Translations under genes and position numbers: made by a program
Shown: positions 57,187 through 64,000 of the stretch, one piece after another
How the letters are laid out: every line of letters begins with the position of its first letter
How positions within the stretch are numbered: the stretch's first letter is position 1
NCBI RefSeq assembly: GCF_032144095.1
Contig: NZ_JAVSNJ010000001.1
Location: forward strand, 464,483-528,482
Direction of reading: 5' to 3'
Length of the DNA stretch: 64,000 nt
Source: Sphaerochaeta sp032144095
GTDB taxonomy: Bacteria > Spirochaetota > Spirochaetia > Sphaerochaetales > Sphaerochaetaceae
Notes under the pieces: model-generated
The model's input: only the letters and a program-made list of their open reading frames with translations
What the model was told of the DNA's origin: nothing
The model's database searches: none

Positions 57187-58821
57187 GTGGCTGACATCTA
57201 CATTAGCGGTCATCGGAACCCGGATATGGACAGCGTATGTGCTGCCTATAGCTATGCATATCTGAAAAACAAGCTGGACCCTACCAATACATACATACCC
57301 GTGCGGTGTGGCAACCTCAACGAAACAACCAAGGCACAGTTTGAGCGCATTGCCGTCACCCCCCCTGCCTTCATCAAGGATGTACGCTCGCGTGTATCCA
57401 GTGTGACCAGGACCCCCAAGACCGTCCTGCAGACGACGGACCCTGTCTACAACCTGGTCTCCTTCTATGGCAAGGCCACCCAAAGTTCGGTAATACCGAT
57501 CCTTGAGGGAGCTGAATACCGGGGCCTGCTCAGTGTTGATGAGGTAAGCAGTTTTGTGCTCCTCGAAAACAATGGGACAAGGCCCATCTACCACTTTGTC
57601 CCCGATAATTTTCCCAAGGTCCTCAGGGGCAAGTTTCTCAGGAAAGGGGAGCTTGATTCGTTTGATGCGCCGATCATGGTAGGGGCTATGCGCTATACGG
57701 TTTTCTGCAAGCACATGGAGGCCTTGGTCGACCAGAAACCCATATTGGTGGTAGGGGATAGGGAAGACCACATAAGAAAAGCTGTTGAGATGCAGATTCC
57801 GGCTATCGTCCTAACGGGATTGGAACATGGGCTCACCTCCCAGGTAGACTTCTCTTCCTACAAGGGTACGGTCTTCGTCAGTGAGGGTGATACTGCAGAG
57901 ACCCTTCGGCTTCTTCGGCTTACCATCCCGGTTACCCAGCTCATTAGTACCAATCCACCAAAAATCCAGGATGATACGCTTTTTGATGAGGCCAAGGCAA
58001 TTCTTGCAGAGAGCGAGTTCCGTGGCTTGCCCGTCTTCTCGGGAGAGACATGGAAAGGGTTCATCACCAGAAGATGTTTTCTGGAAAGGCCAAGGACAAA
58101 GCTGATCATGGTCGACCACAACGAGCCGGAGCAGAGCGTCCCAGGCATTGAGGAGGCTGAGGTGGTCGAGATCATAGACCACCACCGTCTGGGGGCTGCC
58201 AAGACCCGCCAGCCCATCTACATCCGATGTGAGCCTCTTGGCTCGACATGTACGATCATCTACAACCTGTTCACCCGCAGCAATGTGGCGATCCCCGAAA
58301 GCCTGGCCAAGGTGATGCTCAGCGGCATTGTCAGCGATACCATCATGCTCAAGAGCCCCACCACAACCTTTGAGGACTTTACTGCGGTCCAGGATCTCTG
58401 TGCCTTGGCCAATATTCCTGACATGGTCCGCTTTGGCGAGCGGATGTTCTCCAGCGGTGCCTCCCTTGCCAAGGAAGACCCCCGCAAGATGCTGGAAGCG
58501 GATTTCAAGCAGTATGAGGAGTTTGGCGTACGGTTTGGTATTGGCCAGTGTGAAGTCACGACCCTTTCCGACCTTGAGGACTACCGGGAGGCATATCTCA
58601 AGGAGCTTGAGCAGCTGAAGCGAGCCTATGGCCTTAGCTGGGCAATGTTCCTCATCACCGATGTGGTCAGGGAGCATAGCGTACTGCTGATGACTCCCAT
58701 GCAGGGATTTGAAAGAAAACTGGTCTACATAAAGCAGGCTGACGAGACATTCAGCCTGCCCAAGGTCCTTTCCCGCAAGAAACAGCTGTTGCCGGAAATC
58801 CTCAGAGTCCTTGGGGAGTGA
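57187..58821 (+). CDS. ppaC: Putative manganese-dependent inorganic pyrophosphatase with CBS and DRTGG-type inserts (DHH family)
   Basis: A 544-residue family II pyrophosphatase. The DHH core starts 'IYISGHRNPDMDSVCAAYSYAYL' (the His and Asp metal ligands are in 'GHRNPDMDS') and resumes with 'LIMVDHNEPEQ' and the DHH motif 'VEIIDHHRLG' near 328-333. Between them lie two CBS halves ('KTVLQTTDPVYNLVSF', 'SVIPILEG'; 'EFRGLPVFSG') and a DRTGG-like segment. The C-terminal DHHA2 domain includes 'FGIGQCEVTTLSDL'. The CBS inserts would let adenine nucleotides tune the enzyme. GTG 57187 with AAGGAAG upstream is the start. It converges with rel; the two stops are adjacent. Confidence 0.92.
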   Translation: MADIYISGHRNPDMDSVCAAYSYAYLKNKLDPTNTYIPVRCGNLNETTKAQFERIAVTPPAFIKDVRSRVSSVTRTPKTVLQTTDPVYNLVSFYGKATQSSVIPILEGAEYRGLLSVDEVSSFVLLENNGTRPIYHFVPDNFPKVLRGKFLRKGELDSFDAPIMVGAMRYTVFCKHMEALVDQKPILVVGDREDHIRKAVEMQIPAIVLTGLEHGLTSQVDFSSYKGTVFVSEGDTAETLRLLRLTIPVTQLISTNPPKIQDDTLFDEAKAILAESEFRGLPVFSGETWKGFITRRCFLERPRTKLIMVDHNEPEQSVPGIEEAEVVEIIDHHRLGAAKTRQPIYIRCEPLGSTCTIIYNLFTRSNVAIPESLAKVMLSGIVSDTIMLKSPTTTFEDFTAVQDLCALANIPDMVRFGERMFSSGASLAKEDPRKMLEADFKQYEEFGVRFGIGQCEVTTLSDLEDYREAYLKELEQLKRAYGLSWAMFLITDVVREHSVLLMTPMQGFERKLVYIKQADETFSLPKVLSRKKQLLPEILRVLGE

Positions 58822-60849
58822 TCACTTGATCTCACTGATGGAGTTCACCGATGGGATGGTCTTGAGGTTCTTGATGATCTTCTTGAAGTCATCCTCATGC
58901 TGGACCTCCATGGTGAAGGTCCCCATGAGCTTGCCTTCGTCGTCATCATGCAGCCGTCCCTCAATGAGATGGCCCTTGAATTTCCTGAGCGTCCCCTCGA
59001 TCTCCCCGAAGAGGTCGTAGGTGCGCTTGCTGGAGATGCTGAACCGTTTGGTGAGTTTCGGCGACTCCGTTTCCCACTCCACTTCAATGGACCGGTCTAC
59101 TATCTCGCTCATGTTCTTGAGGTTGGGACAGTCACGTTTATGGACGATGATGCCTCTGCCCCTGCTGATGTAGCCGACAATCTCATCCCCACGGACAGGG
59201 GAGCAGCACTGGGCGATGTTGATCATCATGTTCTTTTCGTCGCCAACGCGGAACTTCATCTTGGTGGGGTCGAACACCTGGCGGACTATCTCGTCTCCCT
59301 CAAGGATCGGGGGAGCCTGGACAGGCTGTTCAACCTTCGCCTGGGTCTCGATGCTCTTGCGCTTGGCAATGATGTCCTTGTCGATGAGGATGTTCTCATC
59401 GTACTTGTTCAGCCACGCCTTGATCTTCTTCCTTGCACTGCTGGTCTGCACATAGCGCAGCCACTGCAGGCGGGGCCTTGCGTTGGGTGATGTCAGGATC
59501 TCGATGACCTGGGTATTCTTCAGCGGGGTGTTGAGGGCTATGATCGAGCCATCGGCCTTTGCCCCTGTGGTATGGTTGCCCACCTCGGTATGGATCTGGT
59601 AGGCAAAGTCCAGGGCAGTGGAGTTTGTGGGCAGTTCCACGATATGGCCTTGGGGGGTGAATACGTAGATCGTATCCTTCAGCAGTTCACCCTTGATATC
59701 ATCCATGTAGGATTCGCTGGTCTCTATCTCATTGGACCAGGTCTTCAGCTTGCTGATGATCTTGGAGAACTGGTCGTTGTCCATCTTTGACCAGGTGCCG
59801 CTTTCGCTGCCCGTCTCCGCCTTGTAGGTCCAGTGGGCGGCAACGCCGTACTCGGCTGTGAAATGCATCTCCTTGGTGCGGATCTGTATCTCCATGAGCT
59901 TGCCGTCGAGGGCCATGACGGTGGTGTGGAGGCTCTGGTAGTTGTTGGCCTTGGGCATGGCGATGTAGTCTTTGAAACGCCCCTCGATGGGTGGCCAGAG
60001 GCGGTGGATGACACCCAGGATGGTATAGCATTCGGTGATGGTGTTGCACAGGATCCTTACCCCAAGGATGTCGAAGATCTCATCGATCTCCTTTTTGCGC
60101 TTTTTCATCTTCATGTAGACCGAATAGGTATGCTTGGCTCTGCTGGTCACGATGACATCGCTGAGGTTCGCATCGCCGCATGCACGGTAGATGCTCTTCT
60201 CTATCCGGTTGAGGTATGCAGTCTGCTCACCCTTCTTGCTCAACAGGTAGTCCTGGATATACTGGTAGGTATCGGGCTTGAGGATCTTCAGCGAGAGGTC
60301 CTCAAGCTCATCCTTCAGCCAGGAGATGCCGAGCCTGTCCGCTAGGGGGGCGAAGATGTCCAGCGTCTCGCCAGCAATCTCCTTCGCCCTCTCAGGCTTG
60401 AGATGCTGCAGCGTGCGCATGTTGTGCAGCTTGTCAGCCAGCTTGATGATGACCCGGATGTCCTTGCTCATGGCGAAGAACATCTTCCTGATGGTCTCGG
60501 CTTCCTGCACACTGCGGCTCATCGCCTTGAGGTTGCTGATCTTGGTCTCGCTCTCGACCATGTCTGCAACCGGCTGGCCAAACAGCTCGGCAAGTTCCTC
60601 GTATGTTGTGTCGGTATCCTCGATGGTGTCGTGCAACAGGCCGGCGATGATGGTATCGGCATCCATCTTCAGCTGTATGAGGATTTCCCCTACTGCAAGG
60701 GGGTGGATGATGTATGGCTCCCCACTGGCCCTTTTCTGGTTGTTGTGCTTGGACGCAGAGTAGGTGGCGGCTGCAAGGATCTTCTCCTGGTCCGCCTTTG
60801 GATACTTGAAGGCTTTCTGTATGAAACGCTCTATCAGTTGTTCGTACAA
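58822..60849 (-). CDS. rel: Bifunctional (p)ppGpp synthetase/hydrolase (Rel/SpoT)
   Basis: The stringent-response enzyme, 675 residues. The HD hydrolase domain is intact ('EPYIIHPLAVG', His73-Asp74 in 'LLHDTIEDTD', 'KLADKLHNMRTL'). The synthetase domain shows 'HTYSVYMKMKKR', 'DILGVRILCNT', 'YQSLHTTVM' and 'EIQIRTKEMH'. A TGS domain ('TIYVFTPQGHIVELPTNSTALDFAYQIH', cited by 'VFTPQGHIVELP') and a C-terminal ACT domain follow. Both activities should therefore work. The start is TTG 60849, nine bases after GGGGGA, and lies inside the end of prmC (16-base overlap), which couples the two genes. Confidence 0.95.
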   Translation of the reverse strand: MYEQLIERFIQKAFKYPKADQEKILAAATYSASKHNNQKRASGEPYIIHPLAVGEILIQLKMDADTIIAGLLHDTIEDTDTTYEELAELFGQPVADMVESETKISNLKAMSRSVQEAETIRKMFFAMSKDIRVIIKLADKLHNMRTLQHLKPERAKEIAGETLDIFAPLADRLGISWLKDELEDLSLKILKPDTYQYIQDYLLSKKGEQTAYLNRIEKSIYRACGDANLSDVIVTSRAKHTYSVYMKMKKRKKEIDEIFDILGVRILCNTITECYTILGVIHRLWPPIEGRFKDYIAMPKANNYQSLHTTVMALDGKLMEIQIRTKEMHFTAEYGVAAHWTYKAETGSESGTWSKMDNDQFSKIISKLKTWSNEIETSESYMDDIKGELLKDTIYVFTPQGHIVELPTNSTALDFAYQIHTEVGNHTTGAKADGSIIALNTPLKNTQVIEILTSPNARPRLQWLRYVQTSSARKKIKAWLNKYDENILIDKDIIAKRKSIETQAKVEQPVQAPPILEGDEIVRQVFDPTKMKFRVGDEKNMMINIAQCCSPVRGDEIVGYISRGRGIIVHKRDCPNLKNMSEIVDRSIEVEWETESPKLTKRFSISSKRTYDLFGEIEGTLRKFKGHLIEGRLHDDDEGKLMGTFTMEVQHEDDFKKIIKNLKTIPSVNSISEIK

Positions 60850-61697
60850 TTATATATCCCCCATACTACTCGTTCACGTTCAGTCAGGTCCTTTTCGCTC
60901 TTCACCGATGCAAACCCATGGCTTGCCATGATCTTTTTGACCTCATCGACCTGCCGATAATCACATTCGAGCATCAAGGAGCCATGGTCGTTCAGGCAGT
61001 GGGTGCTCTCCTCTACCAGAGTCCTGATAAGCTCAAGCCCATCATCGCCGAGGCCATCGAGGGCAAGACGTGGTTCGTGCTTTACATCGATGCTCACCTC
61101 CTCACACCACTGGGCGGTCAGGTATGGGGGGTTGCTGACGATGATATCATACTTATCGGTGAGAAGGGAGAGAAGATCCCCCTGGAGTTGCTCAAGTGGA
61201 TGGCCTACTAGGGCCATTGCATTGCTCTTTGCCACCGCAAGGGCATCGGGCGAGATGTCCGAGAGGGTTACGTCGTAGCCAAGTTCACAGGCCAGGGTTA
61301 TTCCTACACAGCCGCTACCGGTACAGACATCGATGATGGATAGCCTTCTGTTCTTGCTTTTTGCATGGTGGAGGGCAACTTCCACCAACGTCTCCGTATC
61401 GGGACGGGGTATGAGCACCCGTTCATCGACCAAGAACGATCTCCCATAGAAATCCTTGTAGCCGAGGATGTATGCCATGGGACGACCTTTCAGCCTCTCT
61501 TCGAGAAGGGCCTTCACCAAACAGATCTGGTCCTCCTCCAGCAGCCTGTCGGAATGGAGGATCTGCTGGATCTGGTCCAGGGCCGTTACCTTCTCAACCA
61601 GAAGTCGGGCCTCGAGGTCGGCACTCTCTGTCATGTCAGCTTGGCGTAGTGTCTGGGTACAGAAGGCCTTGAGTTCCTGAACAGAGGTGCCATCCAT
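60834..61697 (-). CDS. prmC: Peptide chain release factor N5-glutamine methyltransferase (PrmC)
   Basis: A 287-residue SAM-dependent enzyme that methylates the Gln of the GGQ loop of release factors. The N-terminal helical domain is followed by 'GRPMAYILGYKDFYGRSFLV', 'LIPRPDTETLVEVAL', the SAM site 'IDVCTGSGCVGITLA' and the catalytic 'DIIVSNPPYL'. The ATG at 61697 is one base after the prfA stop; the longer frame runs into prfA. The order prfA-prmC, with the enzyme right behind its substrate, is the common bacterial arrangement. Confidence 0.95.
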   Translation of the reverse strand: MDGTSVQELKAFCTQTLRQADMTESADLEARLLVEKVTALDQIQQILHSDRLLEEDQICLVKALLEERLKGRPMAYILGYKDFYGRSFLVDERVLIPRPDTETLVEVALHHAKSKNRRLSIIDVCTGSGCVGITLACELGYDVTLSDISPDALAVAKSNAMALVGHPLEQLQGDLLSLLTDKYDIIVSNPPYLTAQWCEEVSIDVKHEPRLALDGLGDDGLELIRTLVEESTHCLNDHGSLMLECDYRQVDEVKKIMASHGFASVKSEKDLTERERVVWGIYNCTNN

Positions 61698-61698
61698 A

Positions 61699-62763
61699 TC
61701 AGGCGTCCTGGATGGCTTGTTCACCTGCAGCAATCTTCAAGGCATCGATGACCTCTTCAAGTTGCCCGCCGAGGATCAGTTCAAGCTTGTAGAGGGTAAG
61801 GTTGATCCTGTGGTCGGTAAGGCGGTTCTGGGGAAAGCTGTAGGTGCGGATGCGCCCGCTTCTGTCCCCGGTCCCAACCTGGCTCTTCCTGGCTTCGGAC
61901 CGTTCGCGGTTTTTCTTCTCTTCTTCCATGTCATAGAGGCGGGAACGGAGGACTCGTAGTGCCTTTGCCTTGTTCTTGATCTGGCTCTTCTCATCCTGGC
62001 AGATGACCACCATGCCTGTGGGTAGGTGGGTGAGGCGAACGGCACTGTCTGTGGTGTTGACGCTCTGTCCACCGGGACCGCCGGAGCGCATGACGTCTAT
62101 CTTCAGGTCTTCGCTCCTGATCTCGATGTCGGTCTCCTCGGCTTCAGGCAGGACAGCAATGGTGACAGCAGAGGTGTGTATCCTTCCGCCGCTCTCCGTC
62201 TCTGGGACCCGCTGTACCCGGTGGGTACCGCTTTCCCAACGGAGGGAGCCATAGACATCCTTGCCGCTGACTCCGATGATCAGTTCCTTGTAGCCACCGA
62301 TACCGGTCTCGTTGGAACTGAGGATCTCCATCTTCCAACCTTTCTGGTCGGCATAGTGGCTGTACATCTTGAAGAGGTCGGCAGCAAAGAGGGCAGCCTC
62401 GTCGCCGCCTGTACCTGCCCTGATCTCCATGATGATGTCCTTTCCTTGCATGGGATCGGGTGGGATGAGCAACATCTTGGTCTTGTTCTCTGCCTCTGCA
62501 TAGGCCTTCTTCAGACCTGAGAGTTCTTCCCGTGTCATCTCCAGCATCTCGTGGTCGCTCTCCATATGCAAGAGCTCCTCCGCATCGGAAATCTGGCTCA
62601 AGAGGCTTTTCATCCGGTTCAGTTCGTCAATGATCGGGGCAAGGTGAGAGCGTTCCTGGTTGAGGCTTTTGTACTTCTTCATGTCCTGCATGGTTTCAGG
62701 AAGGCTGAGCTTTGCGTCTATATCTTCAAGCTGCTTCTGGTATTCGGGCAGTTTCCTAAGCAT
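61699..62763 (-). CDS. prfA: Peptide chain release factor 1 (RF1)
   Basis: A 354-residue release factor for UAA and UAG codons. The GGQ motif is in 'RSGGPGGQSVNTTDSAVRL', near residue 230, and is flanked by 'ETESGGRIHTSAVTIAVLP' and 'IRAGTGGDEAALFAADL', both family-typical. The PrmC enzyme encoded next methylates its glutamine. 'SGRIRTYSFPQNRLTDHRI' closes the protein. The ATG at 62763 is family-consistent. Confidence 0.96.
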   Translation of the reverse strand: MLRKLPEYQKQLEDIDAKLSLPETMQDMKKYKSLNQERSHLAPIIDELNRMKSLLSQISDAEELLHMESDHEMLEMTREELSGLKKAYAEAENKTKMLLIPPDPMQGKDIIMEIRAGTGGDEAALFAADLFKMYSHYADQKGWKMEILSSNETGIGGYKELIIGVSGKDVYGSLRWESGTHRVQRVPETESGGRIHTSAVTIAVLPEAEETDIEIRSEDLKIDVMRSGGPGGQSVNTTDSAVRLTHLPTGMVVICQDEKSQIKNKAKALRVLRSRLYDMEEEKKNRERSEARKSQVGTGDRSGRIRTYSFPQNRLTDHRINLTLYKLELILGGQLEEVIDALKIAAGEQAIQDA

Positions 62764-62824
62764 GGGTATCTCCTACAATAACTCTTGCAAGTATACAAAA
62801 CTAGGATGGGTTTGCATAGCATTG

Positions 62825-64000
62825 CTAGACATCCAGTTGTTTCAGTGCAAGATGGTTTTGGGCAACCATGGCAGGGGTAAGGCTGTTCATCCTGGCAAAC
62901 AACAGGGCACCGGCGAGGAAGAAGAGCGCTGGTATTACTCCCATGTGCAGGCTGATGCCGAACTTTGCTGCCGGGGTCATCGCATCGGGGTCGAAGCCGG
63001 TGAGGGTATGGACGGAGAAGAATACTATGGCTTGGCTGGCATAGCTGAAGCGCATGAAGAATGCACGGATGCCGAGGATGACCCCGTCATCACGTCGTTT
63101 CTGCCGCACAACCATGTTGTCCAGCACATCGGCCATGGCAGGGCTCATGAAGGTCCAGAACCCACCGAAGCCCAGACCCCAGAGTGCCATGGTGATGATG
63201 AAGGCCATCTGGGAGGTGACAAAGGTCAGCGGGATAGCGAACAGGGCCATGAAGAGGGAGCAGATGATCAGCAGCCTCTGGTTGTTTTTCAGTCGCTTGG
63301 CGACCTGGGTCCAGAGGAGGATGGAGAGAAGGGCCCCTACCAGCATCCCTGCAAAGATCGGGGTTGCCTGGCTGCTCTCCTTTTCCATCACATATTTGAC
63401 CACATAGTTGATGCTGCTGGTCATGCACATGCATCCGCTCTGGTAGAGGAAGAGGAACAACACGAATGCAAGGAGGTTCTTGTCCTTCAGGGCCTGCTTC
63501 ATCTGGGTGAAGAAGGAAGGGGCATCCTCTTGCTGCTGCTGTTTGGCAAACCTGGCTACCATCTCCTTGGTCTCAAATACCCCGTAGCCCACCAGCAGCG
63601 AGGTTGCCAGGCTGATGGCGGCGATGACCAGAGCACAGACCAGATAGCTGGGACGGTCCCCGTAGGAGAATACCAAGGGTGGGACGATGAAGCCTGCGGC
63701 GATGCCCAGGACCCCGATGCCGGTTCCTATGGCTGCGGTGGTGGCCCTCTCCTTCTGCTCCCTGAACTTGTCAGGATAGACACTCTGGTAGTTGACCTCC
63801 CACAGGGAGAAGGCCCCGTCGTAGAGGCAGATGGTAAGGACCATCCAGAAGAATACCGGAAGGGGGTTCTCCTTGGCATTCCAGTGGAGGGGAACTGCGA
63901 AGATAAGGAAGAAGGAGAGGCTGGACAAGACCAGGCCTATCATGATCCAGGGGAATCTTCTGCCGAGCTTCTTCGAAAAAGGGGCACCCTTGTTGGTTAT
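62825..64000 (-). CDS. MFS / GPH-type sugar transporter, N-terminus beyond the window
   Basis: A partial transporter; 391 codons are visible, and the frame stays open through the window edge. Just before the internal ATG at 63943 the frame reads 'KLGRRFPWIM', the conserved GPH/MFS loop after helix 2, so the ATG is not the start and about 70 residues are missing. Helices such as 'PVFFWMVLTICLYDGAFSLW' and 'FAGMLVGALLSILLWTQVAK' and the 'KDKNLLAFVLFLFLYQSGC' segment fit glycoside-pentoside-hexuronide:cation symporters. The substrate is not evident. It ends 61 bases before prfA. Confidence 0.82.
   Translation of the reverse strand: MTNKGAPFSKKLGRRFPWIMIGLVLSSLSFFLIFAVPLHWNAKENPLPVFFWMVLTICLYDGAFSLWEVNYQSVYPDKFREQKERATTAAIGTGIGVLGIAAGFIVPPLVFSYGDRPSYLVCALVIAAISLATSLLVGYGVFETKEMVARFAKQQQQEDAPSFFTQMKQALKDKNLLAFVLFLFLYQSGCMCMTSSINYVVKYVMEKESSQATPIFAGMLVGALLSILLWTQVAKRLKNNQRLLIICSLFMALFAIPLTFVTSQMAFIITMALWGLGFGGFWTFMSPAMADVLDNMVVRQKRRDDGVILGIRAFFMRFSYASQAIVFFSVHTLTGFDPDAMTPAAKFGISLHMGVIPALFFLAGALLFARMNSLTPAMVAQNHLALKQLDV

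Overview
The window reads as one chromosomal segment of a free-living, fermentative spirochaete, most like Sphaerochaeta. This is inferred from gene families recognised by eye, not from a database search. Supporting traits are an alanyl-tRNA synthetase that stops after its editing domain, an enlarged serine hydroxymethyltransferase, many short lipoproteins and small outer-membrane-type proteins, Nfn-type electron bifurcation, and anaerobe-style oxygen and NO defence. Two tRNA genes are present. No rRNA, insertion sequence, prophage or CRISPR array was found. Most of the segment is dense, moderately GC-rich housekeeping DNA.

Layout. 0-4 kb: end of purD, then purL. 4-9 kb: a DsrE-like protein, an Hsp20 gene behind a textbook sigma-54 promoter and a long palindrome, a cupin, the Nfn transhydrogenase (nfnAB) and a PTS EIIA protein. 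9-11 kb (minus): an ECF transporter T-A pair followed by 5-formyl-THF cyclo-ligase, then tRNA-Phe. 11-14.3 kb: an FNR-like regulator, a class II FNR-type promoter, and the ric-fprA NO/oxygen defence operon. 14.4-23.6 kb: a DprA-like protein with a clamp-binding tail, alaS, an MFS transporter, two tandem DUF1801 genes, rlmN, an OPT transporter and two paralogous small outer-membrane proteins. 23.7-25.3 kb: an AT-rich two-gene island (SatD family plus a DUF3307 membrane protein) with a 28-bp direct-repeat array next to its promoter. 25.3-35.1 kb: hflX, ychF, a lipoprotein, a B12/radical SAM protein, a secreted protein, topA and a membrane-anchored PIN/zinc-ribbon protein. 35.4-38.1 kb: a lipoprotein-like, membrane-spanning DUF4041/T5orf172 (GIY-YIG) protein, tRNA-Arg and mscL. 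38.3-44.7 kb: the branched-chain amino-acid ABC operon livJHMGF, then a CBS-ACT sensor and an Smr protein. 44.7-52.9 kb: infA, an NSS transporter, glyA-gcvH-gcvPA-gcvPB and a dihydropyrimidinase-like enzyme. 53-57 kb: a HAD-cytidine deaminase fusion, a phospholipase-D-like lipoprotein, two envelope proteins and rpiB. 57-64 kb: a CBS-containing DHH pyrophosphatase, the prfA-prmC-rel block and the end of an MFS/GPH transporter.

Functional links. The FNR-like regulator probably controls the adjacent ric-fprA operon. GlyA and the glycine cleavage proteins feed one-carbon units into folate and purine synthesis, although gcvT and lpd are missing from this cluster. The liv operon is followed by a protein with an ACT domain, a plausible amino-acid sensor.

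Most unusual features: (1) SatD/DUF3307 with its repeat array, which may be a small nucleotide-signalling or stress module; (2) the lipid-anchored, membrane-spanning GIY-YIG protein; (3) the sigma-54 control region of hsp20; (4) the DprA-like protein ending in a perfect clamp-binding pentapeptide; (5) several promoters placed so that the mRNA would be leaderless.
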